From positions 4,154,001 through 4,218,000 of the forward strand of contig NZ_WWHU01000001.1 of the NCBI RefSeq assembly GCF_009862785.1: 64,000 nt of DNA, written 5' to 3'. A program made the translations under genes and the position numbers. Position 1 is the first letter of the stretch; each line of letters starts with the position of its first letter. Of this stretch, positions 44,054 through 52,840 are shown piece after piece. Origin of the DNA: Gordonia sp. SID5947. GTDB taxonomy: Bacteria > Actinomycetota > Actinomycetes > Mycobacteriales > Mycobacteriaceae. The notes under the pieces were generated by a model that had not been told where the DNA came from, ran no database searches, and saw only the letters and a program-made list of their open reading frames with translations.

Positions 44054-45204
44054 GCCGGACGTCCTTCCTTGGGCAGTTGCAGAGTCTGCTTGGCGATGAG
44101 GTTGAACTGGATCTCGATGGCGCCGGCGGCGATGGGACTCGCTGTCATGCTGACCATCGAGCGCCCGGCGATCGAATCGGGATCGAGCGACTCCATCCCG
44201 GATATCTCGTGGATCGCCCAGCCGACCGCGGGTTCGAGGAGTCCCAGCGCTGCCTGCCCGACCGGCGCGATGGTGCGTGCCTTGCCGTGTTCGGTGTTCT
44301 CGCGCTCGTCGATGGCGAGGAAGTTGAGCACTTTTGTGGCCTCGGCCATCGCATAGGCGCGGCCCGCCGTTGCCGACACGTCCGGATTCGTGGGATCGAC
44401 GTCGGGGTGTTCGAGGAGTGTGTCGAGACGCCGGAACGCATTCTCGTGCGTGACCCATCCCGCCCGCTCGTTCGCCAGCACCGTCATGATGGTCTGCCAG
44501 CCCTTGTTCTCGGGTCCCAGCCGGCAGCTCTCCGGTACCCGCACGTCGGTGAAGAACACCTCGTGCACCAGATGAGCGGCGTAGGGTGACGGGATCTCGC
44601 GGACTTCGATGCCCGGGGTGTCCATGGGCACCAGGAAGATCGAGATGCCCGCATGTCGTTCGGCCTTGGGATCGGTCCGGCACAAGAGGAAGCAGAATTC
44701 CGCCCGGTGGGCGTAGGACGTCCAGCACTTCTGGCCGTTGATCACATAATCGTCGCCGTCGCGGACGGCGGCGGTGCGCATGGAGGCGAGGTCCGAGCCG
44801 GCATCCGGCTCGGAAAAGCCTTGGCACCACAGCACATTCCCCTTGCCGATACGCGACAGGTGATAGTCCTTCTGCTCCTGGGTGCCGGCGTAGATGATCG
44901 CCGGTCCGATCCAGTTGACGTTCATGTACTGGGGTCCGCGCGGCTCGCCGCTGCCCCACGCCTCTTCCCCGAGGATCGCCTGTTCCCAGCCCGATGCCGA
45001 GCGTCCGCCGTACTCCTCCGGCCAGTGCGGTGTGAGGAGCTGTTCGTCGGCGAGTGCCTGGCAGAACGCGATCGAATCGTCACGGTCCTTGATGGTGGGC
45101 ATGTCACGGTCGTGATGGGTCCAACCGGGCCGCGCGTGGGTGGCGAACGCTTCTTGGATCCGAGTGCGAAATTCTTCCTCGGCTTTCGTCCATCCGAACT
45201 CCAT
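44050..45204 (-). CDS. Acyl-CoA dehydrogenase, large subunit
   Basis: 384 residues. FAD and substrate motifs: WCQGFSEPDAGSDLASMRT, YVINGQKCWTSYAHRAEF, GIEVREIPSPYAAH and GPENKGWQTIMTVLANERA. AAGGAG stands before ATG 45204. It is the first gene of the minus-strand operon and forms the FAD-dependent alpha,beta-dehydrogenase with its smaller neighbour. Divergent from the nitronate-monooxygenase-like gene. Confidence 0.9.
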   Translation of the reverse strand: MEFGWTKAEEEFRTRIQEAFATHARPGWTHHDRDMPTIKDRDDSIAFCQALADEQLLTPHWPEEYGGRSASGWEQAILGEEAWGSGEPRGPQYMNVNWIGPAIIYAGTQEQKDYHLSRIGKGNVLWCQGFSEPDAGSDLASMRTAAVRDGDDYVINGQKCWTSYAHRAEFCFLLCRTDPKAERHAGISIFLVPMDTPGIEVREIPSPYAAHLVHEVFFTDVRVPESCRLGPENKGWQTIMTVLANERAGWVTHENAFRRLDTLLEHPDVDPTNPDVSATAGRAYAMAEATKVLNFLAIDERENTEHGKARTIAPVGQAALGLLEPAVGWAIHEISGMESLDPDSIAGRSMVSMTASPIAAGAIEIQFNLIAKQTLQLPKEGRPA

Positions 45205-45348
45205 GGCTCTCCTTGGTGCAAGTGCGCGCCTGATTGGCGAGATGCGTGAATAAGCTTTGCGCGCAACGGAATAATTCCAGAAGGCTCATCATGAACCTCT
45301 AGCCAAGCTCTCGTGATTCGTAGTACTCTGCAAAACCTAGCCGACCGG

Positions 45349-45363
45349 TTGACTAGTCGTCAA
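45349..45363. promoter_or_regulatory. Operator-like palindrome between divergent catabolic operons
   Basis: TTGAC-TAGTC-GTCAA forms an inverted repeat, directly after GCCGACCGG, similar to TetR operators of actinobacteria. It sits 38 nt before ATG 45401 and is a likely site for the operon's own TetR repressor. Confidence 0.5.
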
Positions 45364-45400
45364 GAAGTGGTCGGGCAGTGTTTGACAGCGAAGGAATCAC

Positions 45401-46366
45401 ATGGCTCTTGACTCACACGTGCGGGATCGGCTCACGTTGCCGGCGTTCTGTTCACCCATGTTCCTGGTGACCGGCCCGGAGTTGGTGCGGGAGGCGTGCC
45501 TCAGTGGCATCGTCGGCGGTCTGCCGCGTCAGAACGCGCGCACTCTCGAGGAGTTCGACTCCTGGTTGCGGCTCATTCGCGAGGGGATCGACGAACGACT
45601 GTCCGAGGATTCCGACGCGCGTGTCGGTCCCGTCGCGGTCAACCTCGCGGCGCGGATGGATGACGCCGAACTCGCGGAGAATCTCGAGGTCTGCCGGCGC
45701 CATGGTGTGGAGATCATCGTGAGCGCCATCGGAAATCCCGCGAGAATCGCTGAACGCGTACATGATTGGGGCGGTATCGTCTACCACGACGTCACATCGT
45801 TCTATCATGCCGAGCGTGCGATCAAGGGCGGGGTGGACGGTCTTGTCGCGATCGGTGCAGGTGGCGGAGGGCACTCGGGGACGGTCAGCCATCTGGTTCT
45901 TGTGCCACGGTTGCGGCAGATGTTCGACGGTGTCATCGTCATGGCCGGCGCGGTCGGCCACGGAGCGGCGATCCGCGCGGCCGAGGTTCTGGGTGCCGAC
46001 CTGGCCTACATCGGCACCCGCTTCATCGCCTCGCAGGAGTCACGCGCATCCGACCGGTACAAGCAGCTTCTGATGTCCGATTCGGCCACCGACCTTCGGT
46101 ACACGAACGGGATCTCCGGGGTCCCCGCGAACTGGATGGCGACCTCCCTCACCGACGTGGGGTTGGACCCCGATCGTCTGCCGGAACCGTCGGGGACGCT
46201 CAACAGCGATCACCTGCCGGCAGACATCACTCCGTGGCGCGACATCTGGAGCGCCGGGCAGAGTATCGAGTTCATCGACGGTATCCCCGCCGTCGGCGAG
46301 ATCGTCGCGCAGTTGCGTTCCGAATATGCCGATGCGTGCCGCCGCCCGCAGATCGACCAGGACTGA
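45401..46366 (+). CDS. Nitronate monooxygenase family flavoprotein
   Basis: 321 residues, FMN-binding TIM barrel: AFCSPMFLVTGPELVREACL, DGLVAIGAGGGGHSGTVSHL (His candidate), and VLGADLAYIGTRFIASQES. GAAGGA precedes ATG 45401. Real nitronates need not be the substrate; many such proteins are oxidoreductases next to beta-oxidation genes. The monooxygenase gene follows 11 nt later. Confidence 0.85.
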   Translation: MALDSHVRDRLTLPAFCSPMFLVTGPELVREACLSGIVGGLPRQNARTLEEFDSWLRLIREGIDERLSEDSDARVGPVAVNLAARMDDAELAENLEVCRRHGVEIIVSAIGNPARIAERVHDWGGIVYHDVTSFYHAERAIKGGVDGLVAIGAGGGGHSGTVSHLVLVPRLRQMFDGVIVMAGAVGHGAAIRAAEVLGADLAYIGTRFIASQESRASDRYKQLLMSDSATDLRYTNGISGVPANWMATSLTDVGLDPDRLPEPSGTLNSDHLPADITPWRDIWSAGQSIEFIDGIPAVGEIVAQLRSEYADACRRPQIDQD

Positions 46367-46377
46367 AGGAAGAGACC

Positions 46378-48011
46378 ATGACACAAGCGGATACACAGGC
46401 CACTGCGACCGATTCCGCCGGCGAAACGGTGCTCGATGCGTTCATCGTCGGTTGCGGGGTGTCGGGCATCGAAGCGCTTCACCGACTCCGGTCTGCGGGG
46501 TTCGACGCGATCGCGGTCGACGCCGCAGACGGTGTAGGGGGTACGTGGCATTGGAACCGTTATCCCGGCGCGCGGCTCGATTCCGAGAGCTACAGTTACG
46601 GCTACTTCTTCTCCGAGGAGCTCCGGAACGGCTGGGATTGGTCGGAACATTTCTGCGGCCAGCCCGAGAATGAGCGCTACTTCAACTATGTGGTCGATGC
46701 GCTCGACCTGCGTCCGTTCATGAAGCTCCGAACCGTGGTCACGTCCGCACATCTGGATCCCGACGATGGAACCTGGCTGGTCACGACCGCCGACGGTGAC
46801 CGTTACCGCACCCGATTCTTCATCACCGGTATCGGCATCCTCTCGGATCCCAAGTACCCCGGCATCCCGGGCCGGGAAACGTTCACCGGCGCCACGGCGC
46901 ACACTGCCCGGTGGCCGAAAGAGGGGCTCGACCTCGAGGGCAAACGGGTGGCCGTCATCGGGACCGGGTCGAGCGGGGTGCAGACCATCGCTGCGATCGG
47001 GCCGATCGTGGGCTCGCTGACGGTGTTCCAGCGCAGCCCGAACTGGTGTCCGCCGCTGAACAACGAGCCTCTCACCCCGTTGGAGATGTCCGAGATCAAA
47101 GGACAGTACGAGGCGATCTGGACCAAGACACGAACCACCCGCGGTGGTTTCATTCATGGTCCCATCACCGCCTCGGCACTGTCCTTCAGCCCGGAGGAAC
47201 GACGCGAGTGGTACGAAACGCTGTACAGCCGAAGAGGGTTCGCCCGCCTGTACACCAACTTCATCGAGGTGATCCGAACCAAGGAGCTGAACGCGGAGTT
47301 CTCGGAATTCCTCGCCGAGAAGATTCGCGAGCGCGTCGAGGATCCCGACGTGGCGAAGAAGCTGATCCCCGTCGATCATGGTTTCGGCCAGCGCAGACCG
47401 CCCTACGAGACCCGCTACTACGAGGTCTACAACCAACCGAATGTCGAACTCGTGGACACCACCGCGACACCGATGGTGGAGGTCACCGAGAGCGGGATTC
47501 GCACCACGGAAAAGGAATTCGAGTTCGACGTCATCATCTACGCGACCGGGTTCAACTCGGTCACGGGCGCCTTCGAGCAGATCGACATCCGCGGTCGTGA
47601 CGGGGTGTCACTCGGCGACGCGTGGCGCCAGGGCCCGAACACCATGGCTGGTCTCGGGACGTACGGGTTCCCCAATCTTCTGATGCTCGGGGCCCACAGG
47701 CCATGGGCGGCAACATACCCCGCTGTATCGAACATCAGGCCCTGTTCCTCGACTCGCTGATGCGACACATGCGCGAAAACGGCCTCAGCCGGATCGAGCC
47801 CACGCAGGCGGCGTGCGACGAATGGAGTGCGCACGTGGCCGAGGTGGTGAGTATGACGCTCTACGCGGAGAACAAGTCGGGATGGTTCTGGAACCCGGTC
47901 GAGGGGGCGACCGGCCACACGTTCGGGATCTATCCGGCCGGTGTGGTCGAGTACGGTAGGCGGTTGCGTGAGATCGAGGCCAACGGGTACCAGGGGTTCG
48001 TTCTGTCATGA
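46378..48011 (+). pseudogene. Baeyer-Villiger-type flavin monooxygenase, frameshifted near the C-terminus
   Basis: FAD motif GCGVSG at 25-30; BVMO fingerprint FTGATAHTARWP at about 169-180; NADPH motif GTGSSG after GKRVAVI. It inserts oxygen beside a ketone to give an ester or lactone. At about 47702 the frame changes from MLGAHRPWAATYPAVS to the downstream frame MGGNIPRCIEHQALFLDSL; one extra C in AGGCCATGG would restore MLGAHRPMGGNIPRC and a protein of about 544 residues, normal for the family. The upstream frame stops at 47760. A sequencing error is likely. Confidence 0.85.
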
Positions 48012-48039
48012 CCAAGGGGACAACGATGAAGGCAGCACG

Positions 48040-49140
48040 ATGACATCGGAAGCGCCGGTTCGCTTGTCGGCGAAGCTGGAAGGGCGTCTGTCCGATCCGG
48101 CGATGGATCTGTCCACCGACAGTCGGATGAATCCCGATCTGCTCGCCACGCTGACGCGGTTCGGATTCGCTGCGAACAGTGGGCCGTCGCCGGTCGATCG
48201 CACCAGTTCGTACGCCGACCGGCTGGCCGTGGTGGCCACCACCGAGCAGGGTTTCGAGACCTTCTACGCCGCCTTGGCCGAGCGGCCGTCCGGCGGCCCG
48301 GACGTCGAGCGGACGACCGAGATGGTTCCCGGGGGTGACGGAAACGACATCGCCCTCAACATCTTTCGACCTACCGAAGCTGCCGGGCCGCTGCCGGCGG
48401 TGATCTACCTGCACGGTGGCGGCATGACGATGCTCGCTGTCGACGGCCCCGTTCACGACGGCTGGTGCAGGGCGCTCGCCGGTGCCGGGCTGGTGGTGGT
48501 CGCGGTGGACTTCCGCAATGCCGGTGGGGTCGGCGGTCCGCATCCGTTCCCGGCCGGCCTGAACGACTGTCTCGGTGCACTCGGCTGGGTGCACGCCGAG
48601 CGGGAGAGGTTGGGCGTCTCGACGATCGTCCTCCAGGGTGAGTCGGGCGGCGGAAATCTCGCGCTGGCGACGGCGTTGAAGGCTGCGCGCGACGGGACGA
48701 TCGGCATGGTCGATGGTGTCTACGCCATGGTGCCGTTCATCAGCGGTGGTTATGCGTGGAGCGACGATCGGAAACTGCGGGAGCTGCCGTCGATGATCGA
48801 GAACGACGGCTATTTCGCCTCGTGCTCGCGACTGGATGTGCTCGCAGCGACCTACGACCCGGATTTCCACAACGCGGAGAACCCGCTGTGCTGGCCGTAC
48901 TTCGCTGGTGTCGACGACCTCCGCGGTTTGCCGCCTCACGTGATATCGGTGAACGAGCTCGATCCGCTGCGCGACGAAGGCAGGGCCTACTACCGGAAGC
49001 TCCTTCAGGCAGGTGTCGTCGCCCATGGACGGGTGAACCTGGGCCTCACCCATGCGGCCGAGACCATCTTCCCGACGTCGGCGCGCGAGGCGCACGAAGC
49101 GACCGTCGCCGACATCAAACGGTTCGCGGACAGTCTCTGA
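48040..49140 (+). CDS. Alpha/beta hydrolase (HSL-family esterase)
   Basis: 366 residues from ATG 48040 after GAAGG. HGGG at 125-128 is the oxyanion hole of hormone-sensitive-lipase-type esterases; GESGGG carries the nucleophile Ser; the Asp and His of the triad are probably in NELDPLRDEG and LGLTHAAET. In this cluster it would open the ester or lactone made by the monooxygenase. Confidence 0.88.
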   Translation: MTSEAPVRLSAKLEGRLSDPAMDLSTDSRMNPDLLATLTRFGFAANSGPSPVDRTSSYADRLAVVATTEQGFETFYAALAERPSGGPDVERTTEMVPGGDGNDIALNIFRPTEAAGPLPAVIYLHGGGMTMLAVDGPVHDGWCRALAGAGLVVVAVDFRNAGGVGGPHPFPAGLNDCLGALGWVHAERERLGVSTIVLQGESGGGNLALATALKAARDGTIGMVDGVYAMVPFISGGYAWSDDRKLRELPSMIENDGYFASCSRLDVLAATYDPDFHNAENPLCWPYFAGVDDLRGLPPHVISVNELDPLRDEGRAYYRKLLQAGVVAHGRVNLGLTHAAETIFPTSAREAHEATVADIKRFADSL

Positions 49141-49168
49141 CGCGCACCTGGCGTCCGTACCGGTCTAA

Positions 49169-49189
49169 GTTGAGTGGAATAGACTCAAC
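49169..49189. promoter_or_regulatory. HspR-binding HAIR element 1
   Basis: GTTGAGT-N7-ACTCAAC, matching the HAIR consensus CTTGAGT-N7-ACTCAAG, 73 nt before clpB. Confidence 0.8.
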
Positions 49190-49222
49190 TCTACTGGCGT
49201 TCCACCTCTCGTATGGCTCATA

Positions 49223-49243
49223 CTTGAGCCTGTTGGACTAAAG
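49223..49243. promoter_or_regulatory. HspR-binding HAIR element 2 (degenerate)
   Basis: CTTGAGC-N7-ACTAAAG matches HAIR at 12 of 14 positions and lies 19 nt before the clpB start. A tandem site would tighten repression. Confidence 0.6.
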
Positions 49244-49261
49244 AGAGAAAGGTACACGCGA

Positions 49262-51814
49262 GTGGACAGCTTCAACCCGACCACCAAGACACAGTCAGCG
49301 TTGAGTGCTGCTGTGCAGGCGGCCGCCGCTGCTGGCAATTCCGACGTACGTCCGGCACACATCCTCGTTGCCCTGCTCGATCAGTCCGACGGCATCGCCG
49401 CACCGCTGCTCAAGGCGGTCGGGGTGGATCCGTCGACCGTTCGCGCGCAGGCTCAGGGACTGGTGGATCGGGCGCCTACGGTGGCCAGTGCGAGCGCGCA
49501 GCCCCAGCTCTCCCGCGAGTCGATCGCGGCCATCAGCGCAGCCCAGCAGCTGGCCGGCGAGCTCAGCGACGAATACGTCTCCACCGAGCACGTGCTGGTG
49601 GGGCTGGCGACGGGCGACTCCGACACCGCCAAACTGCTGGCCGATGCGGGCGCGACGCCGCAGGCACTGCAGGAGGCGTTCGTCGCGGTGCGCGGCAACG
49701 CCCGGGTCACCACCCCCGACCCCGAGCAGACCTATCAGGCACTGGAGAAGTACTCCACCGACCTGACCGCGGCCGCACGCGAGGGCAAGCTCGATCCGGT
49801 CATCGGTCGTGACACCGAGATCCGTCGCGTGGTGCAGGTGCTCTCGCGCCGCACCAAGAACAACCCGGTGCTCATCGGTGAACCCGGTGTCGGAAAGACG
49901 GCGATCGTGGAGGGCCTGGCCCAGCGCATCGTCGCCGGCGACGTCCCGGAGTCACTGCGGAACAAGACGGTCATCTCTCTGGACCTGGGATCGATGGTGG
50001 CCGGCGCCAAGTATCGCGGTGAGTTCGAGGAGCGGCTCAAGGCCGTGCTCGACGAGATCAAGGGTTCGGCCGGACAGGTCATCACCTTCATCGACGAGTT
50101 GCACACCATCGTCGGTGCCGGTGCGACCGGCGACTCCGCGATGGACGCAGGCAACATGATCAAGCCGATGCTCGCCCGCGGTGAGCTGCGGCTGGTCGGC
50201 GCGACGACACTGGAGGAGTACCGCCAGTACATCGAGAAGGACGCCGCGCTGGAACGCCGGTTCCAGCAGGTGTACGTCGGTGAGCCGACGGTGGAGGACA
50301 CCATCGGCATCCTGCGCGGGCTCAAGGACCGTTACGAGGTGCACCACGGCGTGCGCATCACCGACTCCGCGCTGGTGTCGGCGGCGACGCTCTCAGACCG
50401 CTACATCACCTCGCGCTTCCTGCCCGACAAGGCCATCGACCTCGTCGACGAGGCGGCGTCGCGGCTGCGCATGGAGATCGACTCCCGTCCCGTCGAGATC
50501 GACGAGGTCGAGCGGATCGTTCGTCGCCTCGAGGTCGAGGAGGTCGCGTTGGAGAAGGAGACCGACGCGGCGTCCAAGGAGCGACTGGAGAAGCTGCGCG
50601 GTGAGCTGGCCGACCAGAAGGAGAAGCTGAACGAACTGTCGGCACGCTGGCAGTCGGAGAAGACCGCCATCGATGCGGTGCGGGACGTCAAGGAGGAGCT
50701 GGAACGGCTTCGCGGAGAAGCGGATCGGGCCGAGCGCGAAAGCGACCTCGGCCGTGCCGCCGAGCTGCGGTACGGCAAGATCCCGGCGCTGGAGAAGGAG
50801 TTGGCTGCGGCGCTGGAGAAGACCGGCACCGATCCCGGCCAGGACGTGATGCTCCAGGAGGAGGTCGGCCCCGACGACGTGGCGCAGGTCGTGTCGGCGT
50901 GGACCGGCATCCCTGCGGGACGCATGCTCGAGGGTGAGACCGCCAAGCTGCTCCGGATGGAAGACGAGCTCGGACACCGGGTCATCGGCCAGAAGGACGC
51001 GGTCCAGGCAGTGTCCGACGCGGTGCGTCGTGCGCGCGCCGGGGTTGCCGACCCCAACCGGCCGCTCGGCTCGTTCCTGTTCCTCGGTCCGACCGGTGTC
51101 GGTAAGACCGAGCTCGCAAAGGCGTTGGCGGAGTTCCTCTTCGACGACGAGCGCGCGATGGTCCGCATCGACATGAGCGAGTACGGCGAGAAGCACAGTG
51201 TCGCACGGCTCGTCGGTGCCCCTCCCGGCTACGTCGGGTACGAGTCCGGCGGTCAGCTGACCGAGGCCGTACGCAGGCGTCCGTACACGGTGGTGTTGTT
51301 CGACGAGGTCGAGAAGGCGCATCCGGATGTGTTCGACGTGTTGCTGCAGGTTCTCGACGAAGGTCGCCTGACCGACGGACAGGGCCGAACGGTGGACTTC
51401 CGCAACACGATCCTGATCCTCACCTCGAACCTCGGTTCGGGTGGCGACAAGGACCAGGTGATGGCGGCCGTCCGCGCAGCCTTCAAGCCGGAGTTCATCA
51501 ACCGGCTCGACGACGTCGTGATCTTCGACGCGCTGAGTCCGGAGGAACTGGTATCCATCGTCGACATCCAGCTCGCGCAACTGGGCAAGCGTCTGGCGCA
51601 GCGTCGACTGGAACTCGAGGTGACGCCGAAGGCCAAGGAATGGCTGGCCGAGCGTGGCTTCGATCCGCTGTACGGCGCCCGCCCGCTGCGGCGGCTGGTG
51701 CAGCAGGCGATCGGCGACCAGCTCGCGAAGGCGTTGCTGGCCGGCGACATCCACGACGGCGACGTGGTGCCGGTGAACGTCGGTGCCGACGGAGAGTCGT
51801 TGCTGCTGGGCTGA
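49262..51814 (+). CDS. clpB: ATP-dependent disaggregase ClpB
   Basis: 850 residues. N-terminal Clp repeat domain; AAA1 with GEPGVGKT at 206-213; coiled-coil middle domain (about 400-520, e.g. [20 protein letters not shown]); AAA2 with GPTGVGKT at 609-616, [20 protein letters not shown] and the sensor/arginine-finger region. No IGF/LGF ClpP loop was seen. GTG start at 49262 with GAAAGG. ClpB works with DnaK to rescue aggregates; the two HAIR sites upstream show HspR heat-shock control. Confidence 0.97.
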   Translation: MDSFNPTTKTQSALSAAVQAAAAAGNSDVRPAHILVALLDQSDGIAAPLLKAVGVDPSTVRAQAQGLVDRAPTVASASAQPQLSRESIAAISAAQQLAGELSDEYVSTEHVLVGLATGDSDTAKLLADAGATPQALQEAFVAVRGNARVTTPDPEQTYQALEKYSTDLTAAAREGKLDPVIGRDTEIRRVVQVLSRRTKNNPVLIGEPGVGKTAIVEGLAQRIVAGDVPESLRNKTVISLDLGSMVAGAKYRGEFEERLKAVLDEIKGSAGQVITFIDELHTIVGAGATGDSAMDAGNMIKPMLARGELRLVGATTLEEYRQYIEKDAALERRFQQVYVGEPTVEDTIGILRGLKDRYEVHHGVRITDSALVSAATLSDRYITSRFLPDKAIDLVDEAASRLRMEIDSRPVEIDEVERIVRRLEVEEVALEKETDAASKERLEKLRGELADQKEKLNELSARWQSEKTAIDAVRDVKEELERLRGEADRAERESDLGRAAELRYGKIPALEKELAAALEKTGTDPGQDVMLQEEVGPDDVAQVVSAWTGIPAGRMLEGETAKLLRMEDELGHRVIGQKDAVQAVSDAVRRARAGVADPNRPLGSFLFLGPTGVGKTELAKALAEFLFDDERAMVRIDMSEYGEKHSVARLVGAPPGYVGYESGGQLTEAVRRRPYTVVLFDEVEKAHPDVFDVLLQVLDEGRLTDGQGRTVDFRNTILILTSNLGSGGDKDQVMAAVRAAFKPEFINRLDDVVIFDALSPEELVSIVDIQLAQLGKRLAQRRLELEVTPKAKEWLAERGFDPLYGARPLRRLVQQAIGDQLAKALLAGDIHDGDVVPVNVGADGESLLLG

Positions 51815-51840
51815 TCTGAGGTACCCGAGTGATGTGGTGG

Positions 51841-51868
51841 GCCCGGCGCGTTTCGATACGCGCCGGGC
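51841..51868 (+). terminator. Hairpin terminator after clpB
   Basis: GCCCGGCGCG and CGCGCCGGGC form a perfect 10-bp stem around TTTCGATA, 26 nt after the clpB stop. The core TTTCGATACG is shared with the dispersed repeats near dhaKL. Confidence 0.65.
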
Positions 51869-51927
51869 TCACTGCCATCTCGCCACCGCCGCCGGCGGGT
51901 GTTGTTCAACCGGCGGTCGGGCGGGTG

Positions 51928-52437
51928 TCACACCCCTGTCGTGCCGTCGATCCGTTCGCGGATCACGTCGGCATGACCACAGTGGCGCGCGTATTCGCCG
52001 ATCATGTGTGCATAGATCCAGCGAAGGGTCACGTCGGTGCCGCGGAAAGCGCTGAGGTCGGACAGCTCTCGGGCCGCGCAATTCGCCCGTGCGCGGGTGA
52101 TCTCGTCCTGCCAGATCTCCTCGGCCCGCCGGTACGACGATTCGTCACCGACCTCGAAGCCTCCGTCGTGCCCGCCGGCCCGGTCACCGGCGTCGTAGAT
52201 CGGGCCGATCTGTTCACCCAGCAGCACACGGCAAAACCAGTTCCGTTCCACCTCCGCCATGTGCTGGATCAGACCCAACAGCGTGAGCGATGAGGGCGCC
52301 GCCGCCGCGAAGCGCAGGTGCTCGTCGTCGAGACCATCGCATTTCTGGGCCAACGTCGCGCGGTAGAAATCCAGCCACCCCTCGAGGGTGGCTCGTTCGT
52401 CAGCGTTCATCGGCGGGACCGGGCGGGTGGTGGTCAT
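51928..52437 (-). CDS. DinB family (DUF664-like) protein
   Basis: 169 residues from ATG 52437 (MTTTRPVPPMNADERATLEG). Three His likely bind metal: the His in LIQHMAEVERNWF and two in YAHMIGEYARHCGHADVIRE. These bundles are mycothiol- or bacillithiol-dependent transferases in actinobacteria. Convergent with clpB. Confidence 0.82.
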   Translation of the reverse strand: MTTTRPVPPMNADERATLEGWLDFYRATLAQKCDGLDDEHLRFAAAAPSSLTLLGLIQHMAEVERNWFCRVLLGEQIGPIYDAGDRAGGHDGGFEVGDESSYRRAEEIWQDEITRARANCAARELSDLSAFRGTDVTLRWIYAHMIGEYARHCGHADVIRERIDGTTGV

Positions 52438-52511
52438 GGCATCGATGGTGGCATCCGGCGCCGACAACGCGAACGCCACCCGAGTCGCACCGCGGCGGGC
52501 ATAGTGGAGTC

Positions 52512-52754
52512 ATGTCCGACAAACAGCCGCCCGAGTGGACCTCCAGCGACCCAGGTGCCGAGGTCGATCCCGATATGCCCGGCGATCGCGACGAGAACGA
52601 TTCGATCTGGTCGCGGGAGCCGCAGGATGCGGTCGGGGAGACCGACCGCATCGCGGAGCAGAAGGACGTCTACGACGCTGCCGCCGACAACAATGATCCC
52701 AACGAGGGCGACCACGCTGTCGGCGGGAGTGAGGGGACTGCGGACGGGCAGTGA
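52512..52754 (+). CDS. Small acidic hypothetical protein
   Basis: 80 residues, no membrane part, strongly acidic and probably disordered (DPGAEVDPDMPGDRDENDSI). ATG 52512 follows GTGGAGTC. Divergent from the DinB-like gene by 74 nt. Function unknown; I see no known domain. Confidence 0.6.
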   Translation: MSDKQPPEWTSSDPGAEVDPDMPGDRDENDSIWSREPQDAVGETDRIAEQKDVYDAAADNNDPNEGDHAVGGSEGTADGQ

Positions 52755-52840
52755 GGGGGGTCTCGATACGCCTCCTCGCTGCGCTCGTCGGCTACCCGAC
52801 CGGCGGTAAGGGGTGCTCGTCGGCTACTTGGCCGGCGGAT
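52755..52840 (+). repeat. Dispersed GC-rich repeat, copy A
   Basis: The element begins near CTCGATACGC, continues CTCCTCGCTGCGCTCGTC and GGCTACCCGACCGGCGG, then repeats CTCGTCGGCTACTTGGC. The core is shared with copy B at 54481. The last codons of dhaKL lie inside it. Confidence 0.6.

Noticed and set aside
43130..44959. 609-codon minus-strand frame including the small acyl-CoA dehydrogenase
   Set aside because: Its first half is a shadow of the large dehydrogenase gene; the real start is ATG 44053, in ATGA overlap.
45766..46377. Extension of the monooxygenase frame upstream to 45766
   Set aside because: It overlaps the nitronate-monooxygenase-like gene out of frame; ATG 46378 follows a GAAGGAAGAG site.
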